Source of the DNA: Sclerodactyla briareus
Lineage: Eukaryota > Echinodermata > Holothuroidea > Dendrochirotida > Sclerodactylidae
Direction: 5' to 3'
Length of the DNA stretch: 64,000 bases
Assembly (NCBI GenBank): GCA_026419785.1
Contig: JAODTK010004843.1
Coordinates: forward strand, 1 to 64,000
Position 1 is the first letter of the stretch, and the number at the start of each line of letters is the position of its first letter. A program made the translations under genes and the position numbers. A model generated the notes under the pieces. It had not been told where the DNA came from, did no database searches, and worked only from the letters and a program-made list of their open reading frames with translations. Below, piece after piece: positions 12,433 through 24,887 of this stretch.

Positions 12433-13257
12433 GCCGGTCAAGGACTATTTACTAAATTAACCGTTACTCGGTTAAATTATGTTTCCTAACTTCAGTGGAA
12501 TGTCCAAACCAGGGGGAAGGTGGCTCCTAGTTTACAGTATTATACAGTAATTCATTCTTCGGCAGGTTCTGGTTGTAGTATCATGTGCTTTTCATAATTG
12601 GTATCTTTACATGTTCGTAACTGGCGTGGGTAATCCTCCACTCTTCCGCATACTGGTATATTGATGGTAATAGACTAATTAATTGGGGACTATTTACTGC
12701 CGGGTGTAATTCCTTCTGTGATATATAGGGGATGCAATTGCTTTTGCCGTGCGTCCTGCAAACATTTACAGGGCAACCACTTTCTGACACTAGCAAATTT
12801 ATGAAGGCACATTTCTAGAATCGATGTCAGCTTAGTTATATTGCCCTTTGGCATCTATCATGGTAAATCAGTAGGCCAGATTTTCTGATATTTAGCACCA
12901 GTCATGAGGACCCCCAGTCCTCTAAAATTTTTGTAAGTCAGTACCCAGTTAATTAGTCATCCGCTGCATTTCAACATCGCCTGGTAGCAAGCATATATCG
13001 GTTGTTATGTTGTTATGCCTTAAATTTGTTATTATATACAGGTCAAATTTGCATGAGGACTCGGAAGCCAATGACTGGGACTCGACCCGGATTGAGAGGA
13101 CTCACCTCTAAGCACTCAGATGTTTGCAATTTGCCAGAAACAGTGTTGTGTCCATGCAATGCAAAAAAAAAAAAAAAAAAAAACAGACCAAGTGATAAAC
13201 CAGAAAGCCGGAAAATACTAAGTGATTCCTTGACACTTTCTGACAACCAATAGTCAG
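12433..13257. other. Unclassified; poly-A tract at 13161-13182
   Basis: There is no gene. An A-run of about 21 is followed by CAGACCAAGTGATAAACCAG and an AGCCGGAAA..AGTGATTCC block resembling the family A terminus. Confidence 0.4.
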
Positions 13258-14270
13258 ATCACAACAAGAGTGCTTAATGGCACAGCCTCCACCTGTACTT
13301 GTATATCGTATGCTACTGGCCTTTTGCTAGCGGAATAAATTGATGAAGATTGAAATGATGTAGATGATACATTACATGTTATACAATTGGCAAAGATATG
13401 TAATTTGGGCTCGTTCCAATAGTGACTATCCAGGTATTATTATAAACCCCCTATCACACTATGCAACAACAACGGGGCAGAAAAATATACGTTTTCGCAT
13501 GATTTCAATATGTAATGGACCCTTGGTCCTCACTGCCTAGAATTCACCAACCACCCCAATAGCCCTTACACAAGGACCACTGCTCCAAGTTTGAAGAAAA
13601 TAAACTGAACATGTAAAGAGGAGATGCATTTCGATCCCATTGGTGTGTAATTTCATAAACTGGGCCCAACTGCACCTTGGACCACCAAAAAATCAGAACA
13701 CCCCCCGAAGGTTACGGCTATTAGACCACCATTATTACGCGAACATCAGTACTGTGCCCACAGAATTTGTTGGAGACGCATTTTGTGTGATTTACACATT
13801 TATGGGCCTAGGGCCCAAGTGGACCTTGGCCCAAAAATTCTTGAACACTCCGAAGGTACGGCTATTAGCCCATCATTTAGGGCCAGACTAAGCACTGTTC
13901 ACCAAAATTTTAGGAGTAGAAGCATTTTGCGTGATTTCACATTATGGTGCCCTTGGCCCTCACTGGGCCTTGAGCCAAAATTCCCAAACACCCCCAATGG
14001 CCCACTACCCAAGGACCAATACAGGTCACTTTTAAGGGAATTGAATGAAGCTTGTAAGGTAATCCATTTCAAAGCACCATTGTGTGTAATGTCATAAAAT
14101 TGGCCATAGGGCCCAGTGGGCCATTGGCCAAATTTCCAGTAACACCCCTAATGTACGGCTTATTAGAACAATCATTATGACTGAATCTCACACTGATTGC
14201 ATCCAAAAATTTGTAGAAGTATTTTTGTGTGATTTCACATGAAGGACAATTAAATTCTGACGCATTCCAC
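13258..14270 (+). repeat. Composite family B element, copy 1
   Basis: A unique head (ACAAGAGTGCTTAATGGCAC, GTAGATGATACAT, AATAGTGACTATCCAGGTAT) is followed by degenerate units of about 130-150 bp. The units carry GGGCC(C)TAGGGCCC, CACCCCGAAGGTACGGCTAT, TTAGACCATCATTAT and GCATTTTGCGTGATTTCACA words. The head and the order match the copy at 34.66-35.96 kb. Confidence 0.7.
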
Positions 14271-14274
14271 ATTT

Positions 14275-15120
14275 TTAACGCAACCAACCATAGGGTCTTG
14301 TATCTTGATAAGAAAGCTACACACAAAAAATCCGAGGTTTTTTCAGACTTCTAACCTCTGGTGACTCGACCTGACCCAAAACATAGGGTTCAGTACTCAT
14401 CATGGTGAACACGATCCCCTATTAGCTTCATCCATCCAGGTGACGTCAAGTTATCATGTTTTACAAGCCAAAATGGGCTAAAAATAATTGACTTTTCACA
14501 AAGATTTCTATTTTTGACCAAAATTCACACCCCCGACCTAACTGAAAACAATGGGTTCCTGTACCCCCCCCCCCCCAAAAAAAAGAAGCTACACACAGTT
14601 TGACTGATCAGACCAACCATCTGACTTATCAGTTTTACGAGGTCTCAGAGTTTGACCCTCTGGACCTCTTGACCTGACCCCAAAAACACTAGCTTCATGT
14701 ACACCCCCACTCATCATGGGGAACACCACATACCAGTATGAGCCCATCCATCCGGTGGGGTCCGATTATCGTGTTTCAGCAAAAATTGGCCAAAATATTG
14801 ATTTTCACATTTTTTATTATCTTGAAGACCGCAATTTCCCCCCCGAGCCAAAACCCAAACATGGGGTTCCTGTACTCCCCATAAGACAGAAATACACCTA
14901 ATTTCAACCCCCGAAATCGGACCCGTTTCTGGCTTATCGTGTGTACAAGGTTTTCACAGACTTTGACTTCCTGTTGACCTCAAATTACCTCTGAGACCGA
15001 CCCAAACAATAGGGTTCAATGTGCTCATCATGGGGAACACATATACCAATATGCAGCTTCAATCATCCAGTGGGGTCAAGTTATAGTGATTACAAGCAAA
15101 TCGACTGTTCAATTTTAGCT
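14275..15120 (+). repeat. Family A repeat, about two and a half units
   Basis: Landmarks are TTGATAAGAAAGCTACACAC, CTTGACCTGACCCCAAAAAC, ATGGGGAACACCACATACCA and CATGGGGTTCCTGTACTCCC. Confidence 0.8.
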
Positions 15121-15124
15121 CAAA

Positions 15125-16520
15125 CCAGCTTATGCTGGTTGAGCTCATGTGATGCCCATGGTCATTCTATCTACTTGTCATTCTATCTATCCAGTCTGTA
15201 ACTTTGCTTTTTGGGGGCCACAAAATGTTTGGTAGCTTTGCTTACGAATCCGACCAGACTTGGTCCCAATGTTCATTGACTGATGGGTCATCTTCGACCA
15301 CCTAAAGGTCAAGGTCACATGGTATTAAAGGGGCACAATGGGCCAATAAGGGGAAAACTACAAAACGCTCACTTCACAAATTTTGGTGCACAGATGCTGA
15401 TGTTTGATGGTCCATCAGCTGTACCTTCGGGGTGTTCAGGAATTTTTTGTCCAAGGTCCCACTTGGGCCTGAGGGCCCATTTTAATAAATTTTCACACAA
15501 TGCTACTTGAAATATATATCCTCCCCCCAATCTTCAATTAATTTTCTTGTAATGTTCCTTGGGTAGAGGGCCATTGGGCGTGTTCAGATTTGGGCCCAGG
15601 GCCCAGTTGTGCCAAAGGGCCCATTATGTGAAATACCGCAAAATCTTGTATCTCCTACGAAATTTAGTTGCACAGTGCTGATGTTCAATCATAATGATGG
15701 TCCAATAGACATACCTTTGGGGTGGTTCAGAATTTTCTGTCCCGAGGTCTGACTTATTTTTACACAATGGTGCTTGAATGGCATCTCCTCCAGAACAAGC
15801 TTCAATTGATTTTTTTCAAAATTACATGTAATGATCCTTCGGTAGAGGGCGCGGTTGGGGTTGTTCTGGAATTTGGGGGCTAGGGCTAGTTCGGGCCCTA
15901 GGGCCTAATATGTGAAATACTGCAAAATCTTGTATTTCCTACAATCCAGTTGCACCATGCTGATGTTCAGTCATAATGTTGGTCTGATAGTGCATGGTAC
16001 CTCAGGGTGCCCAGGGATTTGGGACACAGCCAGGGGGCCCAAGGGACCATCATGTGGAATTTCGCATAATGCTTCTCCTCTTACGAGTTTGGTGCACGGT
16101 ACTGACACTATGTCATAAGGATGGTCTAACAGACATACCTTTGGGGTGTTCAGGAATTTTTCAACCAAGGTCCCACTTGGGCCTGAGGGCCCATTTTATG
16201 AAATCCCATTGGAATTTCACACATTGGTACTTGAAATGCATCTCTTCCACAAGTTCCAATTGATTTCATTTTAATGTTACAGGCATGCTCCTCGGTTAGT
16301 GGTCCATCAGGGGTGTTTGCAAATTTCTGGCTGGAGGCCCAATGTGGGCCCTAGGGCCCATCATGTATCATGCAAAATGCTTACAACTACAAATTTTATG
16401 ACAGGTCAGTACTGATGTTCGGTCATAATGACAGTCTAATAGCCGTATCTTCAGGAATTCTGGCCCCCGGTGGCCCGAGGATGGCCCATCATGTGTTATC
16501 ATGCAAAATGGTTAGTCCCG
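15125..16520 (-). repeat. Composite family B element, copy 2 (reverse orientation)
   Basis: Reverse-complement family B units repeat with CATAATGATGGTCCAATAGA, a block like CCTTTGGGGTGTTCAGGAAT, CCCACTTGGGCCTGAGGGCC and TGTGAAAT words. The low-coordinate end is a TCTATCTACTTGTCATTCTA tract, equivalent to the GATA tract that ends the copy at 35.9 kb. Confidence 0.7.
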
Positions 16521-16779
16521 CAAAATTTACTCGAAACGAATATGAAACAGATATAAAGTTATACTCTTGTAAGCACCCATCCGAAATATGCAAGTGCCCT
16601 GAATGCTCAGCAGAATGATACAGTAGTTCCTGGGTGGGCATCTTTCACAGTTAGGACAGTTAAAATCAGCCAATGTGTGAAATATTGCCAAGAATGCATC
16701 TGACATAACATTGGTCTATTGTAATAAATATTTGGAACGTATACGGTTGAGCTACAGCACATGGTGCTTCTTTTACTAT

Positions 16780-18160
16780 TTTTGACCAAAATCACCATGA
16801 CATATCCAAAAACAATATGATTCCGTACTCCCCATAAGGAAGCTCAACACCAAATTTCAACTTGATCGGACCAACCATTCTGGAATCGTGTTTACAGGTT
16901 TTTTAGACTTTGAAGATTCGGTGACCTGCTGACCTGACCTTAAAAGACAATACGGGTTACGCTGTACTATCAATGGGAAACACATACTCAAATGAGTAAC
17001 CAGATGAGGCACAGAGCACAACAAGGTGCAGAGGGTCGATCGTTTTATCGTGTTTATAAGCCAAATTTGTCAAATATTGACTTTTTGCAATTTTCCCATT
17101 TTTTACCAAATTCACCCCCGACTTGTAAACAAAAAACAATAGGGTTCCTGTACTTCCCATTAGTAAAGCTATACACCAAATTTCAACTTGATCGGACCAA
17201 CCATTCTGGACTTATCGTGTTTACTAGGCTTCCTACTCTGACCTCTGGGACTCAAATGAACTCTCACATGACCCCAAAACAATAAAATTCATGTACTCAT
17301 CATGGGAACCCACATACTAAGTATGGCTTCATCCATCCAGCGGGGTGAAGGATCGGTTTACAAGCTGGGGGTCACAGACGCACGCACACAAACCACCACA
17401 ATACACACACACACTATCAGAATGTTATAGAATCCTCCGAATTGTCAAGGAATCAAAATCTAAAACCAGAAAGCCAGTGAAAGGCTTAGTGATCCATGGT
17501 TTCCTGACAAACTAAACAGACACAAGGAAAAATGGGAGATGGTAAGCTCATAGTGCATCATAACGTTCGACAAATTTCCCATTTTCTCCAACCAACTGGG
17601 TTCCGGTATCTTGATAAGAAGCTACACACTAAACTTCAAAAAATACTACCAGATCGGACTAAACACACTTTTTTAGGTTTACAAGGGTTTTCTGCTTGGC
17701 CGGCGGTGACCTCAGGTGGCCTCGGACGTGACCCCAAACCAATTGGATTATGTACTCATCAGAATCAGACATACCAAGTAGAGCTCCATCCATCTAGGTC
17801 GAGTTATAGTTGTTTTTTTTTTTATGTTTTTTTTTTTTCTTTGTATTTTTGTTTTTGTATATTTTGTATTTTTCCGTCTAGGGATTACAGATGATTTTGC
17901 CGAAATATTGAATGACACCAAAATGCCATTTTTTTTATAATGGCGCGGTCTACCACCAAGAACATAGGCGGGATTCTAGGTTTTCAAAAGGGAGGGGTCC
18001 CACTTGGCTCCGGCGAAAAATGGCAGTTCATATTGTTTCACCTCACCCTACACCATCACTAATTTATCATTGTCACCAAGCCTTGGGTTACATACACACA
18101 CTGTCAATGACTGCATAGATTCCTGGACTGACGGCAAGGAATCAAAAATGATGTTGCTAT
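16780..18160 (+). repeat. Family A repeats, several units and two CA-rich ends
   Basis: Landmarks include CAAATTTCAACTTGATCGGA, CCAACCATTCTGGACTTATC, and CACACAC ends followed by CTGTCAATGACTGCATAGAT-type sequence near 17.4 and 18.1 kb. A T-rich low-complexity tract lies at 17812-17875. Confidence 0.75.
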
Positions 18161-20015
18161 GCAAATTAGTCAGCACTAATAATAGCAACTAAAACACATC
18201 CATTAGTATGGCATTTGCCGAGCCTCACGATTGCCTATAGTGATGATAGAAAAAAATGTTCAGCAGTTTCTGAAAGATGATTGACATGTAATTATAATTT
18301 TCTCAATCGTATATAATGCAACTTACTCTAAATGCAATCACTAGAATAATTCATGTCATTTTATTTATTAGCGAGCCAATGAGTTTCTAGTTGTAAAGTA
18401 TGCAACATGATGATTTACAATCAGCTAGCTAGACTCACGTACGTAGTACTAGGAGCCATGCAAGACTCCACAGTCAACTGCATGCATGTTAAACCACCCC
18501 CTGTGACATGTCCATGCAGCATGGTGGGATTCCTTCACAGTAATTGGAATGACAGAACAACATGATTGAATTCCTAAATTTTGAGTGCAGGGTTTTGAGA
18601 TATCCTTCTGAGATATCCTTTTGAGATGTCTATTTTTTCACATTGAAGGCAGACATGTCTACTATAATTCATGATTCTGCACAGACTGACCCATAAAAAC
18701 AACTTATATTGGCAGCGATGGTGGGCAGTGCGTGCCTAAAAGCTGCATTAGGGAGGGATGACTGATTTTTTGTTTCAGATTTTTCTTCACTATCTGCAGA
18801 TAACCTGAAGAATCTCCACGATGTCAGAACAGCCCCCCGCCTACAACAGTCATGTGAAGGTCCACTACGAGGGCTTGTGGTAAGTGCTCCCTATATTGAC
18901 AGTTTTCTAACAAGGCCAGTAATGCCCAAGAAGAAGAATTGTTTGGTTTGTTTCATGTCCCGTTCCCACATTAGCCAATTTGGCAGCCAGGGCGTTGCAA
19001 TGAGCCCGAATTCCAATTCGCATACCTGCGAGAGGCCAACAAGATGCTGTCACAACACCAACACAAATGTGCTACAATTGCCGATGATGTTTCAACTCGT
19101 CGCGAATAACATGAATGTGGTGCGAGGCCAGTGCGAAGGAGCAAGGAATGTAGTGCTAATGAGCAAGAATGTATGTGCGAGCCAGTGATGATAGATACGA
19201 ATGTAGAAGCGAGGACAGTTCGTATTAACAAGGGGAAGAGGAAAGTTTGGGTAAAACCATTGCTTATTTGGCGGCCTTGTTTGGTCAAAATGAAAATCTT
19301 CTAGTTGAATTGGATTGTGAAGATCCGTGCAGTTATATGGGAACTTCCCCCTGTGAGCCCTGAACTTTCCAATGAATTGCTAGCATGTGTTGGGCCTAGT
19401 ATACAAACGCTTTTGGCGTAAGCTATTGGACCCTGGCTTCCGTATAGCGATATATTAGTGCTACATGGGAACGCGCCGGGGTGACTCCTACAGTCTTCAG
19501 TATGGCTTCAGGGTTGAGTATAACACAAACAGTAATAATTCCAGAAACATGTGAAACCTTTGTGCTGGAATACTGTGATGACGTCATGAAATGCCCCAAC
19601 ATTTTGCATTTGTCCTGTTCCGTGCACATGTATTAAATTTGTCAATGGGAATTTTAAGAAAATTTGTGTTGAATTCACAGTGGTCTCATAGTGCGACGGT
19701 CGTAAACCTTGGGTCTCGACCCATACAATGGGTCCATGATGAAATTTCAGAATTCCAGGATGAAAACGTTCACTTATTTACAGTACAGAGATCTCTGGAG
19801 AGCCACTTTTTAACCCAGCCTTCGTCTCTCCTGTGGTCCTTTCTTTGGTCCAATCAAATTCTGATTTTTCCAGGCTCGGCAGCATTGTGCCCAAAATGCC
19901 ATGACTTTTACAAGATTCAAATTTCATTAATTTTCCAAGCTTTCCAGGTAAAGCTGGGAACCGTGATGACCTACAGACCTACGGTTGTTAGATATTGACA
20001 TTTTATGACTTGGCC
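18161..20015. other. Unclassified, apart from the possible exon at 18.8 kb
   Basis: The stretch 18960-19240 repeats GCGAATGTAG/GTGCGAGGCCAGTGCG-like words, perhaps a decayed minisatellite. Open frames on both strands here are shadows of one another and show no domain. Confidence 0.3.
18800..18879 (+). CDS. Possible short first coding exon on the plus strand
   Basis: A TATCTGCAG acceptor, an in-context ATG at 18821 (CCACGATGTC) and a TTGTG|GTAAGT donor frame 59 coding bases reading MSEQPPAYNSHVKVHYEGL with a split last codon. The base composition is richer in C and G than its surroundings. A PPAY motif of the PPxY type lies at residues 5-8. I do not recognise the protein, and no following exon was identified, so this may be a chance arrangement. 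It is listed because start, acceptor and donor coincide in a stretch that does not look like the surrounding repeats. Confidence 0.25.
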
Positions 20016-20404
20016 CTAAAGCCCTGGCACACATACCGGTTAATGACAACGGTGTGAGAACCGAATAATTTATTGGATTTCGTGCGACTTTCCGGGGATA
20101 CTCGGTGACACTCCGTAGGCACCCTGTGGTCACTCGGTTTATACATTACTGGCTCGGCGATGCTTGGTGGACCCGCCGGAAAATTTTGCACAAATTTGCG
20201 GTGTCACCACCGAGAGAATCGGTCGGTTTTGACTCCGTGGTCACTCCGTATTCCTCGGTTTATGCGGTTCGCACACTGTTTCAATTCGGTTGTCGCTCGG
20301 TGATTCTTGGTGGACGTGCTGCCATTACCGTGTGGACGGTCTTCAACGGAGCTTTTACCGAGCAAGTACCGGGTGAATACGGAGTCCGAACAGTGTGAAA
20401 TTTC

Positions 20405-20930
20405 ATAACCAGAAAGCCAAAAGGCTTAGTGATTCCTTGACTGTTTCTGTCAACCTATAGCCAGATATACGGACAAATGGGAGATTGTATCCCCCGCTCT
20501 TATGGGCAACATAACGTCTGACAAACCTCCTATCTTTCCCAACCAACTAATAGGGTTCCTGTACCCTTGGTAAGAGAGCTACACACTGAATTTCAAGGTT
20601 TTACAGACTTTGAACTCTGCTAACCTCAGATGACCTCTGACCTGACCCCAAAACAATAGGGTTCATGTACTCATCATGGGGAACACACATACCAAGTATG
20701 AGCTTCAGCCATCCGGGTGGGGTCGAGTTATCCAAATTGGCCAAAATATTGAATTTTCACCATTTTTTCTTTTTCGACCAAAATTCACCTCAACCCCAAC
20801 CTGAACCAAAAACAATAGGGTTTCTGTACTCATCATGGGGAACACACAAACCAAGTATGAGCCTGAACCAACTCAGTTTACAAGCTGGGCGTCACACACC
20901 TACACACACACACACACACACAATACTTGT
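20405..20930 (+). repeat. Family A repeat nested in the CTCGGT element
   Basis: Starts CCAGAAAGCCAAAAGGCTTA. It contains a perfect two-half-site motif TGACCTCTGACCT at 20631-20643 and the GGGGAACACACATACCAAGT block, and ends in (CA)n at about 20897-20922. Confidence 0.8.
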
Positions 20931-21300
20931 CTATGGTGGAAACGAGGTAGTGTGTTTTTTAACCACCCAAACGAGGAAGCGTACTTATTTCCATATCCAA
21001 TGCGTATCCCTCCGAATAAGCCAGGCGATACGACTCTTTACATGGCCACCGAGGTAATGCTTATACCTGAAAAGCTGCCGCAGAAACGGGTTTTTGGAAA
21101 TTTAAATTAAAAAAACTTACCACACGTGTGTAATCTTGGTAAGACTTTCTACCGCATAATCGAGGAAGTTGCTCAAATGATTCAACAGCACATTTCCCCG
21201 AGAGGGATGGTGCAGAGAGCGCCCTCAAGCCCTATTCTAACCGAGGTATTCCTCGTTTGTCGGTGGTACCTCGATTGACAGGTGTGAAACCTTATGTGTT

Positions 21301-21395
21301 ACATCGGTTTTCCAATCCAACATTTACAAACGCACACATACACACTTACACACCCACAAACACCCATACACACACTCACACACACACACCCGACT
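21301..21395. repeat. CA-rich low-complexity tract
   Basis: Degenerate (CACA)n with CACCCA variants. It is followed by the GTTTCTCTGACTTCGTCAAG block seen at family A termini. Confidence 0.7.
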
Positions 21396-22109
21396 GACTG
21401 TACAGGTTTCTCTGACTTCGTCAAGTTAAAAAAACCGCATATACCGTGTTACAACAGAGCGGACCGAGTGTCAACGGAGTGTTTACCGGGTGTGTACGGA
21501 GTGATAACCGAGGGACGACGTGTTTGGAACATGGAAGTATTATATTAACTGGAGAGGCAATATATTCAAACAGTCAAGCAGTCTCTCGAACGATTAACAC
21601 TACACCCACACGCTGAAAGATTCCCACAGTCAATAGGGCATTTTGCAAGGTATATGAAGAGGTCCTTCCCATTTTGAATTATTTGTGAGAGTGCCATGGA
21701 CTGTGATCGTCGGGTGCGCCTTCAGGCCCAGGCATCAATAGCTGCGGCCAATCTTCAGTTGGCGCAGGCCAACCTGAATATCATAAATATGTCAACAACT
21801 GAAGGAGACGAGGGCTGCACCGTTGTAGAGATTTCAATATAACAACTCTGATTCTCGGTATCAACTCTGTAATGCTCGGAGGTGTCTTTTCCCGGTTTGG
21901 TCGAGGTCACTCCATATTCACTCGGTCCCAAACACCGTATGCACCCTGTTCTTACGCGGTTCCATCTTGTATCAGCAGTCAGCCACCACCGCCAGTTTTC
22001 AAATGTCCCGCGATAATCAAAAAAGTTGCGGAACTCACTAGTTTTATACTTCCCGGTAATGTCTGACAGGGCCTTAAGCACCACCCACTCATGAATATCA
22101 ATTAAATCA

Positions 22110-23095
22110 GCACCAAAAACAACAGGAACCATCTACACACTATCCACCACCAAGTATGGGAGTAATAGTAGAGTAATATCTCCACCGTCTTCTATGTCGT
22201 GCTCATAAGAAAATTCTCAGCAGAACTACTCTGAGTCACGCCCCTTTTGAATATTATTGAGGACCAACAACACAATACCATAGTATTTATTAGCTCTCCT
22301 CACTGAATTCACCAAAACAAGTTTGACGAAAATCAGGCCTCCTATGGTTGTCAAGATATTGGCAATTTATGATCCATAGAGATCATCTACTCACTATGGG
22401 TGAGTGTGGGAGTAATACTTCTTTTCTGTCTTCCACTAATTATGTCCAAAGGAAATTTTCAGCGAAACCAAAATAAGCCCCACCCCTTATGAGTTATTAT
22501 TGAGGACTGACAATACATTTTTTATTATAAGTATTTATGAGCACTCTTCACTAATGTCACCAAAACAAGTTGACAAAAATCGGACCTAGGGTTGTCAAGA
22601 TATGCACATTTATGATTGGCCTTTAAGCCCCTCACTCATGACTATAATGAGATCAGCACCGAAATCACTGCTGACCACCTACTCACTATGGGGCATCCAC
22701 CACCCCAAGTGTGGGAGTAATAAGTCCTTCCGTCTCCCACTTATCGTGCTCACAAGAATTTTCAGCGAAACTACTTTAAGCCCCGTCTCTCATTAATATC
22801 GATAAGGGCCAACAATAAAATACCACAGTATTTATGAGCTCTCCTCACTTATGTCACCAAAACAAGTTTGACAAAAATCAGACCTAGAGTTGTCAAGATA
22901 TGGATTTTCTTTTGGCTTTTAAGCTCCGCCCCATCATGGATATTGATGAGATCGGCACCAAAAACAGTGGGGACAATCTACTCACTATGGGGTATCCACA
23001 TCCCAAGTATATGGAGTAATACCTGTTTCGAAGTCTTCCAATTATCGTTGTTCACAAGATATTTTCAGTGAAATGACTCTAATGACTCTAATGAC
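22110..23095 (+). repeat. Family C tandem repeat, about four units of 240-310 bp
   Basis: Recurring blocks are ATTTTCAGCGAAAC (near 22212, 22455, 22755 and 23060), CTCCTCAC.GA.TTCACC, AAAACAAGTTTGAC, GTTGTCAAGATAT, CTACTCACTATGGG and GTGGGAGTAATA. The order is kept in each unit. The last unit ends in three copies of AATGACTCT at about 23077-23100. Confidence 0.75.
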
Positions 23096-24544
23096 TCTAA
23101 ATGAATAAAGACAGTTTGAACACCGGAAGAGTGATTTTTAACAATATGTTTTCACATTGTACAAAAGAGAAAGATGGGAGGTTCACAAGAGGAGCCTGAA
23201 TTTTATTTGAACTGCCTTTATACAGCTGTAGGTGGTACAGTGTAAAACAAATAATAACCAGCCATAGTGTTTTTCTACGAGAACACCAGTGCCGAGGCAC
23301 TGACACTAGCAGTTCCATAAATTATCATTACCACGCAACCCTACCTTTTTGTACTCGCAACTAAGTGCATTCTCTGTTATGGCTGAGCTAATTTGGTGTT
23401 GTTTTTCTTCATTCATGTAATGCCTGCGTGTGTACGTCTTTCAAATCGCACATTTGTATGATAGAAATGCTTCTGTTATCCATAGGGTAGATTCAATTTA
23501 AAGGACAACTGCATGATGAATTAGGAAGGAATATATTAGCTGGAGAGAAAACTGAATGCGTCAGTCCAAACCCGAAGGTCATACGTTAAGGAGTTACAGT
23601 CCTTCGAAGTTTGTCATGTGATTGCGCAAGATTGAAAACATCCATCATGCAATCACTAAATGATTTCATACTTGCACAACTCTGCAGAAATTATTGTTTC
23701 TAATGGAATTCTCACATTATTTTCACTTCGATGAACATTTAGTCTATGGTAGAGGATTGCAGTATTGGGTTGGTCTATTTATACTCTAGTGAGAGAAAGA
23801 CAACAGAACTTCTGCTGAATTTTGACCTATTCAACAAAATGAAGCAATGAAATACATGACATGACTTCCGGGTTGTCCAAGTGTGACGTCATTGGTTATT
23901 GCACAATTCTTTTTTTTTTTTTTGCGGGGTTCTTCCCAATTTCTTTGCATGATGGACCAAACTTTGAAGGCCAATAACTCCACGTAGGAACATCATATCG
24001 AAATGGGGTTTGGACCTATAGAAAGATTCTCTATTCTTCACGGTATAACCTCTGTTGTATCCAGCCTGCAGTTGTCCTTCAAGGCTCATTCAGAGATTCC
24101 TGATCAGGAGGCTGTGGTTGAACATCGTGGATCCAGAGTAATAGCAGTGAAAATTAAAGAAATCCCAAATTGTGACGAATAGATGAATAAATAATTAATT
24201 GGTCTCTTACACAGGAACTGTCAGCGTCATCCATTCTGAGTGGAAACACTTTGTCAGAGGGCGTTAGGCCTCCTAGGGGGGGGGGGGGGAAAAGGGGATA
24301 TTTACAACTTCCAGAAAAATAGTGACACCATTCAGAAAGGGTGGAGAATATGCTCCTCAAATGGTCTGAAAACAATGGAGACCAAGCAACCTGTGAGTCC
24401 TTATAGCAGCCTTAAGTAACGACCTGGTTCAAAGGAGAGGACCTTGCAGACGAGATGACCAGATCGGTTGCAGCAGATCAGGACCTTCTGTGAGCACGGA
24501 TCAAGGATTCCAGGCCTGATTCAACGAGTGTCAAGTTGTATTTA
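23096..24544. other. Unclassified
   Basis: No gene is recognised. Low-complexity tracts are a T-run at 23911-23923 and a G-run at 24279-24289. Confidence 0.35.
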
Positions 24545-24887
24545 TTACGGAGGCGGATCAGCTCAATCGGTAGAGCTCCAGAATGCAAAACCATGCGAGT
24601 TCGGAGCCCATTGCAAGCCCAAGGACTTTTCTGCAGTGCTGTTGGACAATTGGCATGTCTCCTGAAATGTCCCATGCCACCCACGTGTTAAACTGGGTAC
24701 CCTGTGAGGTGACTTGTGGAGAGTATTGAGAGCTGTTTGTGAACAACCTAGAGGTGCGTGCTGTATGATAACGGGTGTGACACGTCACCAATGATCAGGG
24801 TTATATCTGTAAAGCGCTTCAAGCAGGTCCCTGACCTGAAAAAGTGCTATTAATTAAGAAAAGATTTAGTATTATTATTATTATTTT
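24545..24887 (+). mobile_element. tRNA-derived SINE with (ATT)n tail
   Basis: The head carries an A-box-like GCTCAATCGGTAGAGCTCC (about 24560-24578) and a B-box-like GAGTTCGGAGCCC (about 24597-24609). The body includes GTACCCTGTGAGGTGACTTG and a GTAAAGCGCTTCAAGCAGGT block with AAAAAGTGCTATTAATTAAG, and the element ends in an ATT microsatellite at 24869-24886. RNA polymerase III promoter, body and simple-repeat tail together are the standard SINE layout. A related body is at 32.5 kb. Confidence 0.75.

Larger units (their letters stand above)
20016..22076. mobile_element. Terminal-inverted-repeat element with CTCGGT-rich subterminal DNA, interrupted by family A
   Basis: The left end TAAAGCCCTGGCACACATAC pairs with the right end (reverse complement) TTAAGGCCCTGTCAGACATT; ACCGG follows in both. 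Inside lie clusters of ACTCGGT/ACTCCGT words in one orientation (20090-20300, 21870-21970) and the opposite orientation (20335-20395, 21455-21520). The CTAA/TTAA at the ends could be a degenerate TTAA target duplication as in piggyBac-type elements, but no transposase is seen. The middle (20405-20900) is a family A repeat, presumably a later insertion. Confidence 0.5.

Noticed and set aside
13043-13246. Minus-strand open frame through the poly-A/T tract
   Set aside because: The frame depends on a homopolymer of about 21 bases and has no further support.
24560-24610. Functional tRNA gene at the A-box and B-box pair
   Set aside because: No complete cloverleaf or anticodon arm can be drawn, and the sequence continues into a SINE body with an ATT tail.
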